Of a DNA stretch of 5,791 bases, positions 1 to 5,748 are shown piece by piece. This DNA is from Pelomonas sp046294815 (GTDB taxonomy: Bacteria; Pseudomonadota; Gammaproteobacteria; Burkholderiales; Burkholderiaceae_C). Every line of letters starts with the position of its first letter. Within the stretch, counting starts at the first letter, position 1. The stretch lies in contig JBKBOJ010000115.1 of assembly GCA_046294815.1 (NCBI GenBank), forward strand, positions 1 through 5,791, written 5' to 3'. The notes under the pieces were generated by a model that was given only the letters and a program-made list of their open reading frames with translations, did no database searches and had not been told where the DNA came from. The translations under genes were made by a program, and so were the position numbers.

Positions 1-261
1 GGCCGGCTGCAGGCGCGCCTGGTCGCGCTGCACAACGGCGCCAAGCTGGCGCCGGCCGACGTGGCCATCGCGCCCGCCGACGCGCTGGTGCGGCTGGCCA
101 GGCTGCGGCCGCTGCGCGCCGGCCAACTCGCCGGCGTCGCGCTGCCGGCACCCGAGCTGGCGCTCACACCCGGCGACAGCCTGCACCTGAACGTCAAGAC
201 CGCCGAGAGCGCCAGCCTGTTCGGCGCCATCGACATCGACCTGATCTCGCCTCGCGCATGA
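1..261 (+). CDS. 3' end of an unidentified protein (5' truncated by window edge)
   Basis: The frame is open from base 1 to the TGA at 259-261, giving at least 86 C-terminal residues with no start visible; the ATG-like starts inside are not needed because the frame runs off the left edge. The fragment is rich in Ala and Leu and ends in a stretch containing LTPGDSLHLNVKTAESASLFG. That tail vaguely recalls the C-terminal beta-rich (TOBE-like) ends of some ABC-transporter ATPases, but the resemblance is too weak to name the protein. The stop overlaps the start of the nucleoside hydrolase in an ATGA arrangement, so the two genes are very likely in one operon and translationally coupled. By context it could belong to a nucleoside or sugar uptake and salvage unit, which is inference only. 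I am sure that it is coding and unsure what it is. Confidence 0.7.
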   Translation, partial: GRLQARLVALHNGAKLAPADVAIAPADALVRLARLRPLRAGQLAGVALPAPELALTPGDSLHLNVKTAESASLFGAIDIDLISPRA

Positions 262-1199
262 GCCGCACCGCCCTCATCATCGACACCGACCCCGGCCAGG
301 ACGACGCCATCGCGCTGCTGCTGGCCGCCGCCAGCCCCGAGCTGGAACTTCTGGGCGTCACCACCGTGGCCGGCAACGTGCCGCTGGCGCTGACGACGCT
401 GAACGCCCGCAAGGTGCTGGAGCTGGCCGGCCGCCGCGACGTGCCCGTTTGCGCCGGTGCCGACCGGCCGCTCGACGTGCCGCTGGTCACCGCCGAACAC
501 GTGCATGGCGACACCGGCCTGAACGGCGTTGACCTGCCCGAGCCCACGCTGCCGCTGGACCCCCGCCACGCGGTGGATTTCATCATCCAGACGCTGCGCG
601 AGCGCGAGCACGGCAGCGTGACGCTGTGCCCGCTGGGCCCGCTGACCAACATCGCCCTGGCGCTGCGCCAGGCGCCCGACATCGCGGCGCGCATCCGCCG
701 CATCGTTTTGATGGGCGGGGGCTTTTTCGAGGGCGGCAATGTGACGCCGGCCGCCGAATTCAACATCTACGTCGACCCGCAGGCCGCCCACGAAGTCTTC
801 AGCAGCGGCGTACCCATCACGATGGCGCCGCTGGACGTCACCCACCAGGTGCTGACCACCGAGGCGCGCATCCAGGCCATCCGACGCGTGGGCAACCGTG
901 CGGGCGGGGTGGTGGCGGCCTGGATGGAGTTCTTCGAGCGCTACGACGAGGCCAAGTACGGCCAGGACGGCGGCCCGTTGCACGACCCCTGCGTCATCGC
1001 CTGGCTGCTGCGCCCGGACCTGTTCACCGGCCGCGACTGCAATGTGCGCATCGAGACGCGCAGCGAGCTGACGCGCGGCATGACCGTCATCGACTGGTGG
1101 CGCGTGACCGGCCTGCCGGCGAATGCCCTGGTGCTGCGGCATGTGGATGCGGACGGCTTCTTTGCGCTGCTGACCGAGCGCCTGAAGCGGCTGGACTAG
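258..1199 (+). CDS. Nucleoside hydrolase, inosine/uridine-preferring family (IunH/Rih-like)
   Basis: The 313-residue protein matches the usual length of this family of cytoplasmic N-ribosyl hydrolases, which split nucleosides into free base and ribose using a bound Ca2+ ion. The N-terminal signature DTDPGQDDAIALLLA is intact (D9, D11, D15, D16), and supplies the Ca2+ ligands and the Asp that activates water. Further family motifs are VTTVAGN (34-40), CPLGPLTN (124-131), LMGGG (151-155), EFNIYVDPQAA (167-177) and LHDP (241-244); H242 and D243 match the late catalytic His and the last Ca2+-binding Asp. No signal peptide is seen. The ATG at 258 overlaps the upstream stop (ATGA), and no clear Shine-Dalgarno precedes it, which suits translational coupling. 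The base preference (purine, pyrimidine or both; RihA, RihB or RihC type) cannot be read from sequence alone. The family call is very secure. Confidence 0.96.
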   Translation: MSRTALIIDTDPGQDDAIALLLAAASPELELLGVTTVAGNVPLALTTLNARKVLELAGRRDVPVCAGADRPLDVPLVTAEHVHGDTGLNGVDLPEPTLPLDPRHAVDFIIQTLREREHGSVTLCPLGPLTNIALALRQAPDIAARIRRIVLMGGGFFEGGNVTPAAEFNIYVDPQAAHEVFSSGVPITMAPLDVTHQVLTTEARIQAIRRVGNRAGGVVAAWMEFFERYDEAKYGQDGGPLHDPCVIAWLLRPDLFTGRDCNVRIETRSELTRGMTVIDWWRVTGLPANALVLRHVDADGFFALLTERLKRLD

Positions 1200-1250
1200 G
1201 AGCCTGTCGGGCTTTGGGTCGCTCCTGACCCAAAGTCCGACAGGCTTCTA
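1197..1250. terminator. Long inverted repeat between convergent genes, probable bidirectional terminator
   Basis: The left arm 1197-1220 and right arm 1227-1250 are near-perfect reverse complements around a 6-nt loop (gctcct, 1221-1226). The inner 20 pairs have a single mismatch, which is a G-U pair in the plus-strand RNA. Adding the outer 4 pairs brings one more G-U. In the minus-strand RNA the same two positions become A-C mismatches, so the hairpin should be a little stronger for the plus-strand (nucleoside hydrolase) transcript. There is no T-tract after either arm, so it is not a textbook intrinsic terminator. It lies exactly between two convergent genes and includes both stop codons: TAG of the nucleoside hydrolase at 1197-1199 and TAG of the S66 peptidase at 1248-1250 on the other strand. 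Confidence 0.8.
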
Positions 1251-2288
1251 GGCGACCGCGGGCTCGAGCAGCCGGATGGTGCCGGCCTCGGCGTCCATCT
1301 CCGCGATGGCCCCGACCGGCACGGTCAGCTTGCGCTTGATGTGGCCGATGGCGGCGCCGCGGAAGACGGGCACGCCCAGCGGCAGGAAGTAGTCGTCGAA
1401 CACCTCGTCCAGCGTCAGGCTGCCGTAGCCCTCGCCGGGTTCGCATTTGGTGAAGCGGCCCAGCACCACGCCCGCCAGCTGGGCGAGCGCGCCGGTCAGG
1501 CGCAGCGTGGAGAGGCAGCGGTCGATGCGGTAGATGTATTCGTTGATGTCTTCCAGGAACAGGATGGCGCCGCGGAAGTCGGGGAAGTAGGGCGTGCCGG
1601 CCAGCGACACGAGCACGGTCAGGTTGCCGCCGATGAGCCGGCCCTGCGCGCGGCCGGCGCGGATCGTCGAGATGCGCTCCTCGCGCGCAACCAGGTCGTC
1701 GGCGGGCCGCACGACTGGGTTGCGCAGCTGGGCGGCCTCGGCGTTCATCGCGACGGCCTTGAAGCTCTGCACCGAGAAGTCGTTCCATTCCGAGGCCGCC
1801 ACCGGGCTGTGGAAGGTGACGAGGCCGGTCTGGCGGTGAATCGCGTTGACCAGGCTGGTCAGGTCGCTGAAGCCGCCGAAGAACTTGGGTTTGCGGCGGA
1901 TCAGCGCGTAGTCCAGCTGGTCGACGATGCGGTTGCAGCCCGAGCCCCCGGTCATCGCGAGGATGCCGGCCACCGAGTCGTCGGCAAACATCGCATTGAC
2001 GTCGGCGGCGCGCTGCGCGTCGGTGCCGGCAAAGGGGCCGCGGCGCGCGGCCACGTGCTGGCCGGTCTTGACCTTGAACCCCAGTGCCTGCAGCGACTCG
2101 ATGGCGATCCTCAACGGCTCGCGCTCGAAGGTGGCGTTGGCCGGGCTGACCAGGCCCAGCGTGTCGCCCGCGCGCAGCCGTGGCGGGCGCAGGGTGGCGG
2201 CGGGGGTGGCGGTGACGGCTTGGGCGCTGGCCAGCAGGCCCGTGGCGGCAGCGCTGAAGTGCAGGATTTGGCGGCGGGAGGCTTGCAT
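1248..2288 (-). CDS. LD-carboxypeptidase, peptidase family S66 (LdcA-like), Tat-like signal peptide
   Basis: S66 serine peptidases remove the terminal D-Ala from murein tetrapeptides (L-Ala-D-Glu-DAP-D-Ala) during peptidoglycan turnover. With the start chosen here (346 residues) the Ser-Glu-His triad can be placed by family motifs: nucleophile S141 in GGFSDLT, E246 in LFLEDINEY, and H316 in AAIGHIKRK. A glycine-rich loop TGGSGCNR lies at 113-120. The frame extends upstream to an ATG at 2354-2352 (368 residues), but those extra 22 residues are Pro/Thr/Gln-rich and unlike a leader. Starting at 2288 gives MQASRRQILH followed by a small-residue hydrophobic stretch and a likely cleavage near AQA (24) or VTA (27), which resembles a twin-arginine signal. 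Neither start has a clear Shine-Dalgarno. Export is unlike cytoplasmic E. coli LdcA. It is the last minus-strand gene of the cluster and ends inside the inverted repeat shared with the nucleoside hydrolase. Confidence 0.9.
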   Translation of the reverse strand: MQASRRQILHFSAAATGLLASAQAVTATPAATLRPPRLRAGDTLGLVSPANATFEREPLRIAIESLQALGFKVKTGQHVAARRGPFAGTDAQRAADVNAMFADDSVAGILAMTGGSGCNRIVDQLDYALIRRKPKFFGGFSDLTSLVNAIHRQTGLVTFHSPVAASEWNDFSVQSFKAVAMNAEAAQLRNPVVRPADDLVAREERISTIRAGRAQGRLIGGNLTVLVSLAGTPYFPDFRGAILFLEDINEYIYRIDRCLSTLRLTGALAQLAGVVLGRFTKCEPGEGYGSLTLDEVFDDYFLPLGVPVFRGAAIGHIKRKLTVPVGAIAEMDAEAGTIRLLEPAVA

Positions 2289-2352
2289 GGTGCGGGCTGG
2301 GTAAGGAGCTTGGGTGTGGGGCTGGGCGGTGGTGTTGGGGTCCAATGCAGCC
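2289..2352. promoter_or_regulatory. Divergent intergenic region between S66 peptidase and DUF1653 gene
   Basis: These 64 bp separate the preferred starts of two divergently read genes, so the promoters for both should lie here or just inside the neighbouring coding ends. The stretch is G-rich on the plus strand and shows no convincing -10/-35 pair in either direction. A strong Shine-Dalgarno-like AAGGAG at 2303-2308 is followed 5 nt later by a GTG at 2314, in frame with the DUF1653 gene; that could be its true start, in which case the gap between the genes would be only 25 bp. Assigned by position rather than by motif. Confidence 0.4.
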
Positions 2353-2589
2353 ATGTCTTCAGATCTGCCCCCACTGCCCCCGCTGTCGCCCGGCCGCTAC
2401 CGTCACTACAAGGGCGGCGAGTACGAGGTGCTCGCCGTCGCCCGCCACAGCGAGACGCTGCAGGCGCAGGTCGTGTACCGACCGCTCTACAACGACAGCG
2501 GTTGGTGGGTGAGGCCGCATGCGATGTTCGTCGAGACGGTGGTGATCGATGGTGTGAGCCGGCCGCGCTTTGAGCGTCTGCCCGAGTAG
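2353..2589 (+). CDS. DUF1653 domain protein (small conserved protein)
   Basis: This 78-residue protein consists almost entirely of a DUF1653 domain, a small conserved bacterial family of unknown biochemical role. Recognisable motifs are GRYRHYKGGEYEVL (14-27), HSET (32-35), VVYRPLYNDSGWWVRP (40-55) and MFVETV (58-63), followed by the family's late PRF (71-73). There is no signal peptide or membrane segment, so it is probably cytoplasmic. The ATG at 2353 was chosen because family members typically begin shortly before the GRYRHYKG motif. An in-frame GTG at 2314 with AAGGAG 5 nt upstream would add 13 residues (91 in total) and is a real alternative. The stop is one base away from the stop of the convergent dipeptidase gene. 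Its place among peptidase genes gives no clear hint of its job. Confidence 0.87.
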   Translation: MSSDLPPLPPLSPGRYRHYKGGEYEVLAVARHSETLQAQVVYRPLYNDSGWWVRPHAMFVETVVIDGVSRPRFERLPE

Positions 2590-2590
2590 T

Positions 2591-3196
2591 TCAGAGCACC
2601 CGCGGCAGGTCGCGCCGTACGGCCACGCGGTCGCCGAAGTCGAAGTGCCACCATTCGGTGTTGATGCTTTGGAAGCCGGCCTCGCGCATCGCCGCGCGCA
2701 GCCAGCCGCGCTCGATGAGGTGCTGGGCCGTCAGCGCGCCCAGCGCCAGGTGCTCGGCCTCGTGGTCGGGGTGGGAGGCCAGCGTCATCGCGTCGAAGCC
2801 GCTGCCCATGTCGACCTCGCGGCCCTGCGGGTCTAGCAGGGTCAGGTCCACGGCCATGCCGAAGCTGTGGATGGAGCCGCGCTCGGGCGGCGCCAGGTAC
2901 ATGGTCAGCGGCGTGCCCTGCAGCTCGTCCCACAGGCGTTGCTGGATGCGCTGGGGGCGCAGCGCGTCCAGCACCAGCAGCCGGTAGCCGGGGCGGCGCG
3001 CCTGCAGCCAGGCGGCAGCGTATTCCAGCGCGTCGGCGGCCTCGCGGCGCAGCCAGGCGCAGTCGATGCCGTCGTACACCGGGTGGCCCACGAAGTTGTT
3101 GGCCGTGGCGTAGCGCAGGTCCACGGCGATGCCGTGCCGCAGTGTGTTCAGGCGCCGGAACTGCGGGTGGGTGGCGATGTCTTCGATGGGGATCAC
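2591..3196 (-). CDS. ddpX: D-alanyl-D-alanine dipeptidase, VanX/DdpX type (peptidase M15D)
   Basis: This zinc dipeptidase hydrolyses D-Ala-D-Ala to two D-Ala. At 201 residues it has the normal VanX/DdpX length. The family's metal and catalytic residues are all visible: the SIHSFGMAVD motif gives zinc ligands H110 and D117, the EWWHFDF motif gives catalytic base E181 and zinc ligand H184, and R80 in LDALRP matches the transition-state Arg of VanX. No signal peptide is present, so it should act in the cytoplasm on imported dipeptide. The start is GTG at 3196-3194; it overlaps the TGA of the upstream LysR gene (GTGA), and there is no good Shine-Dalgarno of its own, so translation is probably coupled. 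No vanH, vanA or vanRS homologue is nearby, so a nutritional role as in E. coli ddpX is favoured over vancomycin resistance. The family is certain; the physiological role is inferred from context. Confidence 0.93.
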   Translation of the reverse strand: MIPIEDIATHPQFRRLNTLRHGIAVDLRYATANNFVGHPVYDGIDCAWLRREAADALEYAAAWLQARRPGYRLLVLDALRPQRIQQRLWDELQGTPLTMYLAPPERGSIHSFGMAVDLTLLDPQGREVDMGSGFDAMTLASHPDHEAEHLALGALTAQHLIERGWLRAAMREAGFQSINTEWWHFDFGDRVAVRRDLPRVL

Positions 3197-4092
3197 GGCA
3201 GTCGGGCGAGATGGGCTGACGCGGCCGCGGTGATGAACTTGACCAGCCGTCGCGCGGCCTGGGCCAGCGGCGCGCTGGCGGCGCTGAGCAGGTAGAGGTG
3301 CACGTGGACGGTGGGCGTCAGCGGCCGCACGCGCACCTTGCCGAGATCGGCGCTGGCGGCGGTGAAGGGGTCCACCAGCGTCATGCCCACGCCGGCCTCC
3401 ACCAGCGCGCGCGCGAGCTGATAGGTCTGCACGGTGATGCGGCTGGCCAGCGGCTGGCCCAGCGCCTCGCCGGCATGGTGCAGCAGGCCGGCCAGCGGAT
3501 CGTCACTCTGCAGGCCGACGATTTCGGTGCGGATGTCGGCCAGGCCCAGCGCGCCCTCGCCCTGGGCCTCGGGGCTGCCCAGCGGGCACAGCGCCACCAT
3601 GGCGCCGCTGGCGATGATCTCGGTCTTGATGCCGGGGTGGCGCGGGTCCTGCAGCGACAGGGCCAGGTCGGCCTCGCCCAGCAGCAGTGCGGAGACGATC
3701 TCGCGCGTGTGGTGCGTGGCCAGCGAGCAGCTGGCATTGGGGAAGGCCTTGCACCAGGGCGTCATGGCCGCGGGCACGATGGCCGTGGCCAGCGCCGGCG
3801 TGGCCACCAGCCGCACCTGCTCGCTCTCGCCGCTCTTGAGGTTGGCGGCCAGGCGGCGTATGCCGACGAGGTCGCGGTTGAGCTTGTCGATCTCGACGAA
3901 CAGCCGTTGCGCCTCGGGCGTGGGATAGAGCTTGCCGCGCACGCGTTCGAACAGCGCCATGCCCAGCTGCAGCTCGCAGTGCTGCAGGACCTTGGTGACG
4001 GCGGGCTGCGAGATGTGCAGCAGTTGGGCGGCGCCGCTGATGGAGCCGGCCTGCATGATGGCGTGGAAGACTTCGATATGGCGCAAGCGCAT
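3193..4092 (-). CDS. LysR-type transcriptional regulator
   Basis: The 299-residue protein has typical LysR-family length and layout. A winged helix-turn-helix occupies about residues 1-60: MRLRHIEVFHAIMQAGSISG leads into the helix-turn-helix (about 18-37, AAQLLHISQPAVTKVLQ), and the wing includes ALFERVRGKLYPTPE (46-60). A linker helix follows (about 61-90), then a periplasmic-binding-protein-like effector domain from about 90 to the end. The N-terminus is closest in feel to the LysR/NocR/OccR branch, whose members respond to amino acids or opines; this is recognition from memory, not a search. The ATG at 4092 has GGAGG 6 nt upstream, which supports the start. It lies 75 bp after the peptide-binding protein gene and overlaps the dipeptidase start, so it probably controls this peptide-salvage cluster. 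The ligand is unknown, with a D-Ala-containing peptide or free D-Ala as the natural guess. Confidence 0.95.
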   Translation of the reverse strand: MRLRHIEVFHAIMQAGSISGAAQLLHISQPAVTKVLQHCELQLGMALFERVRGKLYPTPEAQRLFVEIDKLNRDLVGIRRLAANLKSGESEQVRLVATPALATAIVPAAMTPWCKAFPNASCSLATHHTREIVSALLLGEADLALSLQDPRHPGIKTEIIASGAMVALCPLGSPEAQGEGALGLADIRTEIVGLQSDDPLAGLLHHAGEALGQPLASRITVQTYQLARALVEAGVGMTLVDPFTAASADLGKVRVRPLTPTVHVHLYLLSAASAPLAQAARRLVKFITAAASAHLARLP

Positions 4093-4094
4093 GT

Positions 4095-4122
4095 CAAGCC
4101 TCCGGCCGCGAGAGCCGGCTTG
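4095..4122 (-). promoter_or_regulatory. Ribosome binding site of the LysR gene within a possible hairpin
   Basis: On the minus strand GGAGG (plus-strand 4099-4103) stands 6 nt before the LysR ATG, the clearest Shine-Dalgarno in the window. The surrounding bases can fold: CAAGCC (plus 4095-4100) pairs with GGCTTG (4117-4122), and GGC (4104-4106) pairs with GCC (4114-4116), leaving a 3-nt bulge and a 7-nt loop. Part of the Shine-Dalgarno would sit in the stem and part in the bulge. An alternative 5-bp stem, CCGGC (4102-4106) with GCCGG (4114-4118), competes with it. It could be a chance GC-rich fold, a weak terminator or attenuator after the binding-protein gene, or a control on LysR translation. 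Confidence 0.4.
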
Positions 4123-4167
4123 GGAGGGCGCTGCGCTCGGCCCATGAACTCACGACGGCCTTGAAGA

Positions 4168-5748
4168 TCATTTCCGGTAGACCCCCTCGAAGTCCACCGA
4201 GCCGTTCGGTGCCATCTTGAAGCCCACCACGTCCTTGCGGATGGGGATGTAGACGGTGGAGTGCGCCATCGTGATCCACGGCCGTTCGCGCTTGAAGATC
4301 TCCTGGGCCTTCTCGTACAGGGCCCGGCGCTTGGCCTGGTCGGGCGTGGCGCGGGCCGCGTCGATGAGCTTGTCAAACTCCTTGTTGCAGAACTTGATGC
4401 CGCTCTGGTTGGCTGCGCAGCTCAGGTTGGGCGTCAGGAAGTCGTCCGCATCGCCGGTCTCGCCGCTCCAGCCGCTCATGTAGACGTTGTGCTCGCCGTT
4501 GTTGGCGCGCTTGAGGTACTCGCCCCATTCGTAGGTCTTGATGTTGGCCTTGACGCCGATCTTGGCCCAGTCCTGCTGGATGAGCTGAGCCATCAACTGG
4601 CCGTTAGGGTTGGTGGGCCGCTGCACCGGCAGCGCCCACAGGTCGATTTCGAAGCCGTTGGGATAGCCGGCCTTGGCCAGCAGCGCCTTGGCCTTGGCGG
4701 GGTCGAACTCGTTCTTCAGCGTCTTGTTGTAGCCGGGGATGGCGGGCGGGAAGGCGCTGACCGCCTGCATCGCATCGCCGCGCGGGAACAGCGCCTTGAA
4801 GATGGCGTTGCGGTCGATGGCGATGTCCAGCGCCTCGCGCACCTCGCGCTTGTCGGTGGGCGGCTTCTTGAGGTTGAAGCTGAGGTAGGAGATGTTCAGC
4901 GCCTGGATCTTCTGGATGCTGACGTTGGGGTTGTTCTCCAGCGCGGCCAGGTCCACGTCGCGCAGCGCGGCCGCCACATGGCATTCGCCGGCGGCGATCT
5001 TCTGCACCCGCACATTGGGCTCGCGGCTGATGCTGAAGATCAGGTTGGTCGTGGGCTGCTTGCCGCCCCAGTAGTCGGGGTTGGCCGTCATGCGCAGCAC
5101 GTCGTCCTTGGCGTAGCTCTTGAACATGAACGGCCCCGTGCCCACCGGCAGCACGTTGATCTGGTTGGCCTTGCCCGCCTTGAGCAACTGCGCGGCGTAC
5201 TCGGCCGAATGGATGCCCGCCCAAGCAAACGCGAAGTTGGCGATGAAGGTCACGTTGGGCTGGTGCAGCCGGAAGCGCACCGTCAGGTCGTCCACGCGGT
5301 CGATGCCGGCGATGGCCTTGGCCAGGCCCAGGTTCTGCGGATAGATGAAGTTGGCCGGGAAGGCCTTGTTGAACGGATGGTTGGGGTCGATGAAGCGGCT
5401 GAAGGTGAAGATCACGTCGTCGGCGTTCAGCGTGCGCGTGGGCTTGAACCAGGGCGTGCTGTGGAACTTCACGCCGGGGCGCAGCTTGAAGGTGAAGCTC
5501 TTGGCGTCCGGCGAGATCTCCCAGCTGGTGGCCAGCTTGGGTGCCAGCTCGGTGGTGGGCCGCTTGAAGCCCAGCAGGCCATTGAACATCTGCGCGCTGA
5601 CGGTGTTGGTGCTGGCGCTGTCCCACAGGCCGGGGTCGAAGCCCTCGGGGCTGGCGTCGGCGCAGTAGACCAGCGGCTTGCCCTGGGCCTGGACGGCGGC
5701 GGGCAGCAGGGCGGCGGACAGGACGAGCAGCGGAACGGCAAGCTTCAT
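4168..5748 (-). CDS. dppA: Periplasmic dipeptide/oligopeptide-binding protein of an ABC transporter (DppA-like)
   Basis: This 526-residue protein is a family 5 extracellular solute-binding protein, the periplasmic receptor that hands short peptides to a DppBCDF-type importer. A Sec signal peptide is clear: MKLAVPLLVLSAALLPAAVQA with cleavage expected after residue 21; there is no lipobox Cys. The mature start LVYCADASPEGFDP closely follows the E. coli DppA pattern. C29/C256 and C444/C454 match the positions of the two DppA disulfides. R377 in LPVQRPTNPNG and the acidic motif GDADDF (432-437) correspond to the regions of DppA that hold the peptide carboxylate and amino group. The start ATG at 5748-5746 has no strong Shine-Dalgarno. 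No permease or ATPase gene is in the window; LysR and the D-Ala-D-Ala dipeptidase follow on the same strand, which suggests import of D-Ala-containing or murein-derived peptides. Haem or other peptide-like ligands are alternatives known for this family. Confidence 0.94.
   Translation of the reverse strand: MKLAVPLLVLSAALLPAAVQAQGKPLVYCADASPEGFDPGLWDSASTNTVSAQMFNGLLGFKRPTTELAPKLATSWEISPDAKSFTFKLRPGVKFHSTPWFKPTRTLNADDVIFTFSRFIDPNHPFNKAFPANFIYPQNLGLAKAIAGIDRVDDLTVRFRLHQPNVTFIANFAFAWAGIHSAEYAAQLLKAGKANQINVLPVGTGPFMFKSYAKDDVLRMTANPDYWGGKQPTTNLIFSISREPNVRVQKIAAGECHVAAALRDVDLAALENNPNVSIQKIQALNISYLSFNLKKPPTDKREVREALDIAIDRNAIFKALFPRGDAMQAVSAFPPAIPGYNKTLKNEFDPAKAKALLAKAGYPNGFEIDLWALPVQRPTNPNGQLMAQLIQQDWAKIGVKANIKTYEWGEYLKRANNGEHNVYMSGWSGETGDADDFLTPNLSCAANQSGIKFCNKEFDKLIDAARATPDQAKRRALYEKAQEIFKRERPWITMAHSTVYIPIRKDVVGFKMAPNGSVDFEGVYRK

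Noticed and set aside
194..766. Minus-strand open frame (190 codons) opposite the nucleoside hydrolase
   Set aside because: Ser/Arg-rich shadow frame covering the hydrolase's conserved motifs, with no domain of its own.
2289..2352. TTGGAC on the minus strand as a -35 box for the S66 peptidase
   Set aside because: No acceptable -10 element lies at about 17 bp spacing, and a single six-base partial match is expected by chance.
1341..2573. Long plus-strand open frame (410 codons) opposite the S66 peptidase
   Set aside because: It is antisense to a gene with clear catalytic motifs, has low-complexity Gly/Ala/Arg/Gln composition, and also runs over the DUF1653 gene in another frame. High GC makes such empty frames common.
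2591..3196. VanX-type dipeptidase as part of a vancomycin resistance operon
   Set aside because: There are no vanH, vanA-type ligase or vanRS genes nearby, and this looks like a Gram-negative host. The neighbouring peptide-binding protein points to nutrient use.
4122..4143. GC-rich self-complementary stretch after dppA as its terminator
   Set aside because: Only short 3-4 bp stems can be drawn and no T-tract follows on the minus strand, so it is not supportable as a terminator.
3298..4164. Plus-strand open frame (288 codons) opposite the LysR gene
   Set aside because: Its composition is dominated by Gly, Gln, Ala, Arg and His with no recognisable domain; it mirrors the codon bias of the LysR gene.
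4604..5626. Minus-strand open frame (340 codons) within dppA in another frame
   Set aside because: Arg/Gln/His/Pro/Gly-rich shadow of dppA, whose own frame has a signal peptide and conserved motifs throughout.
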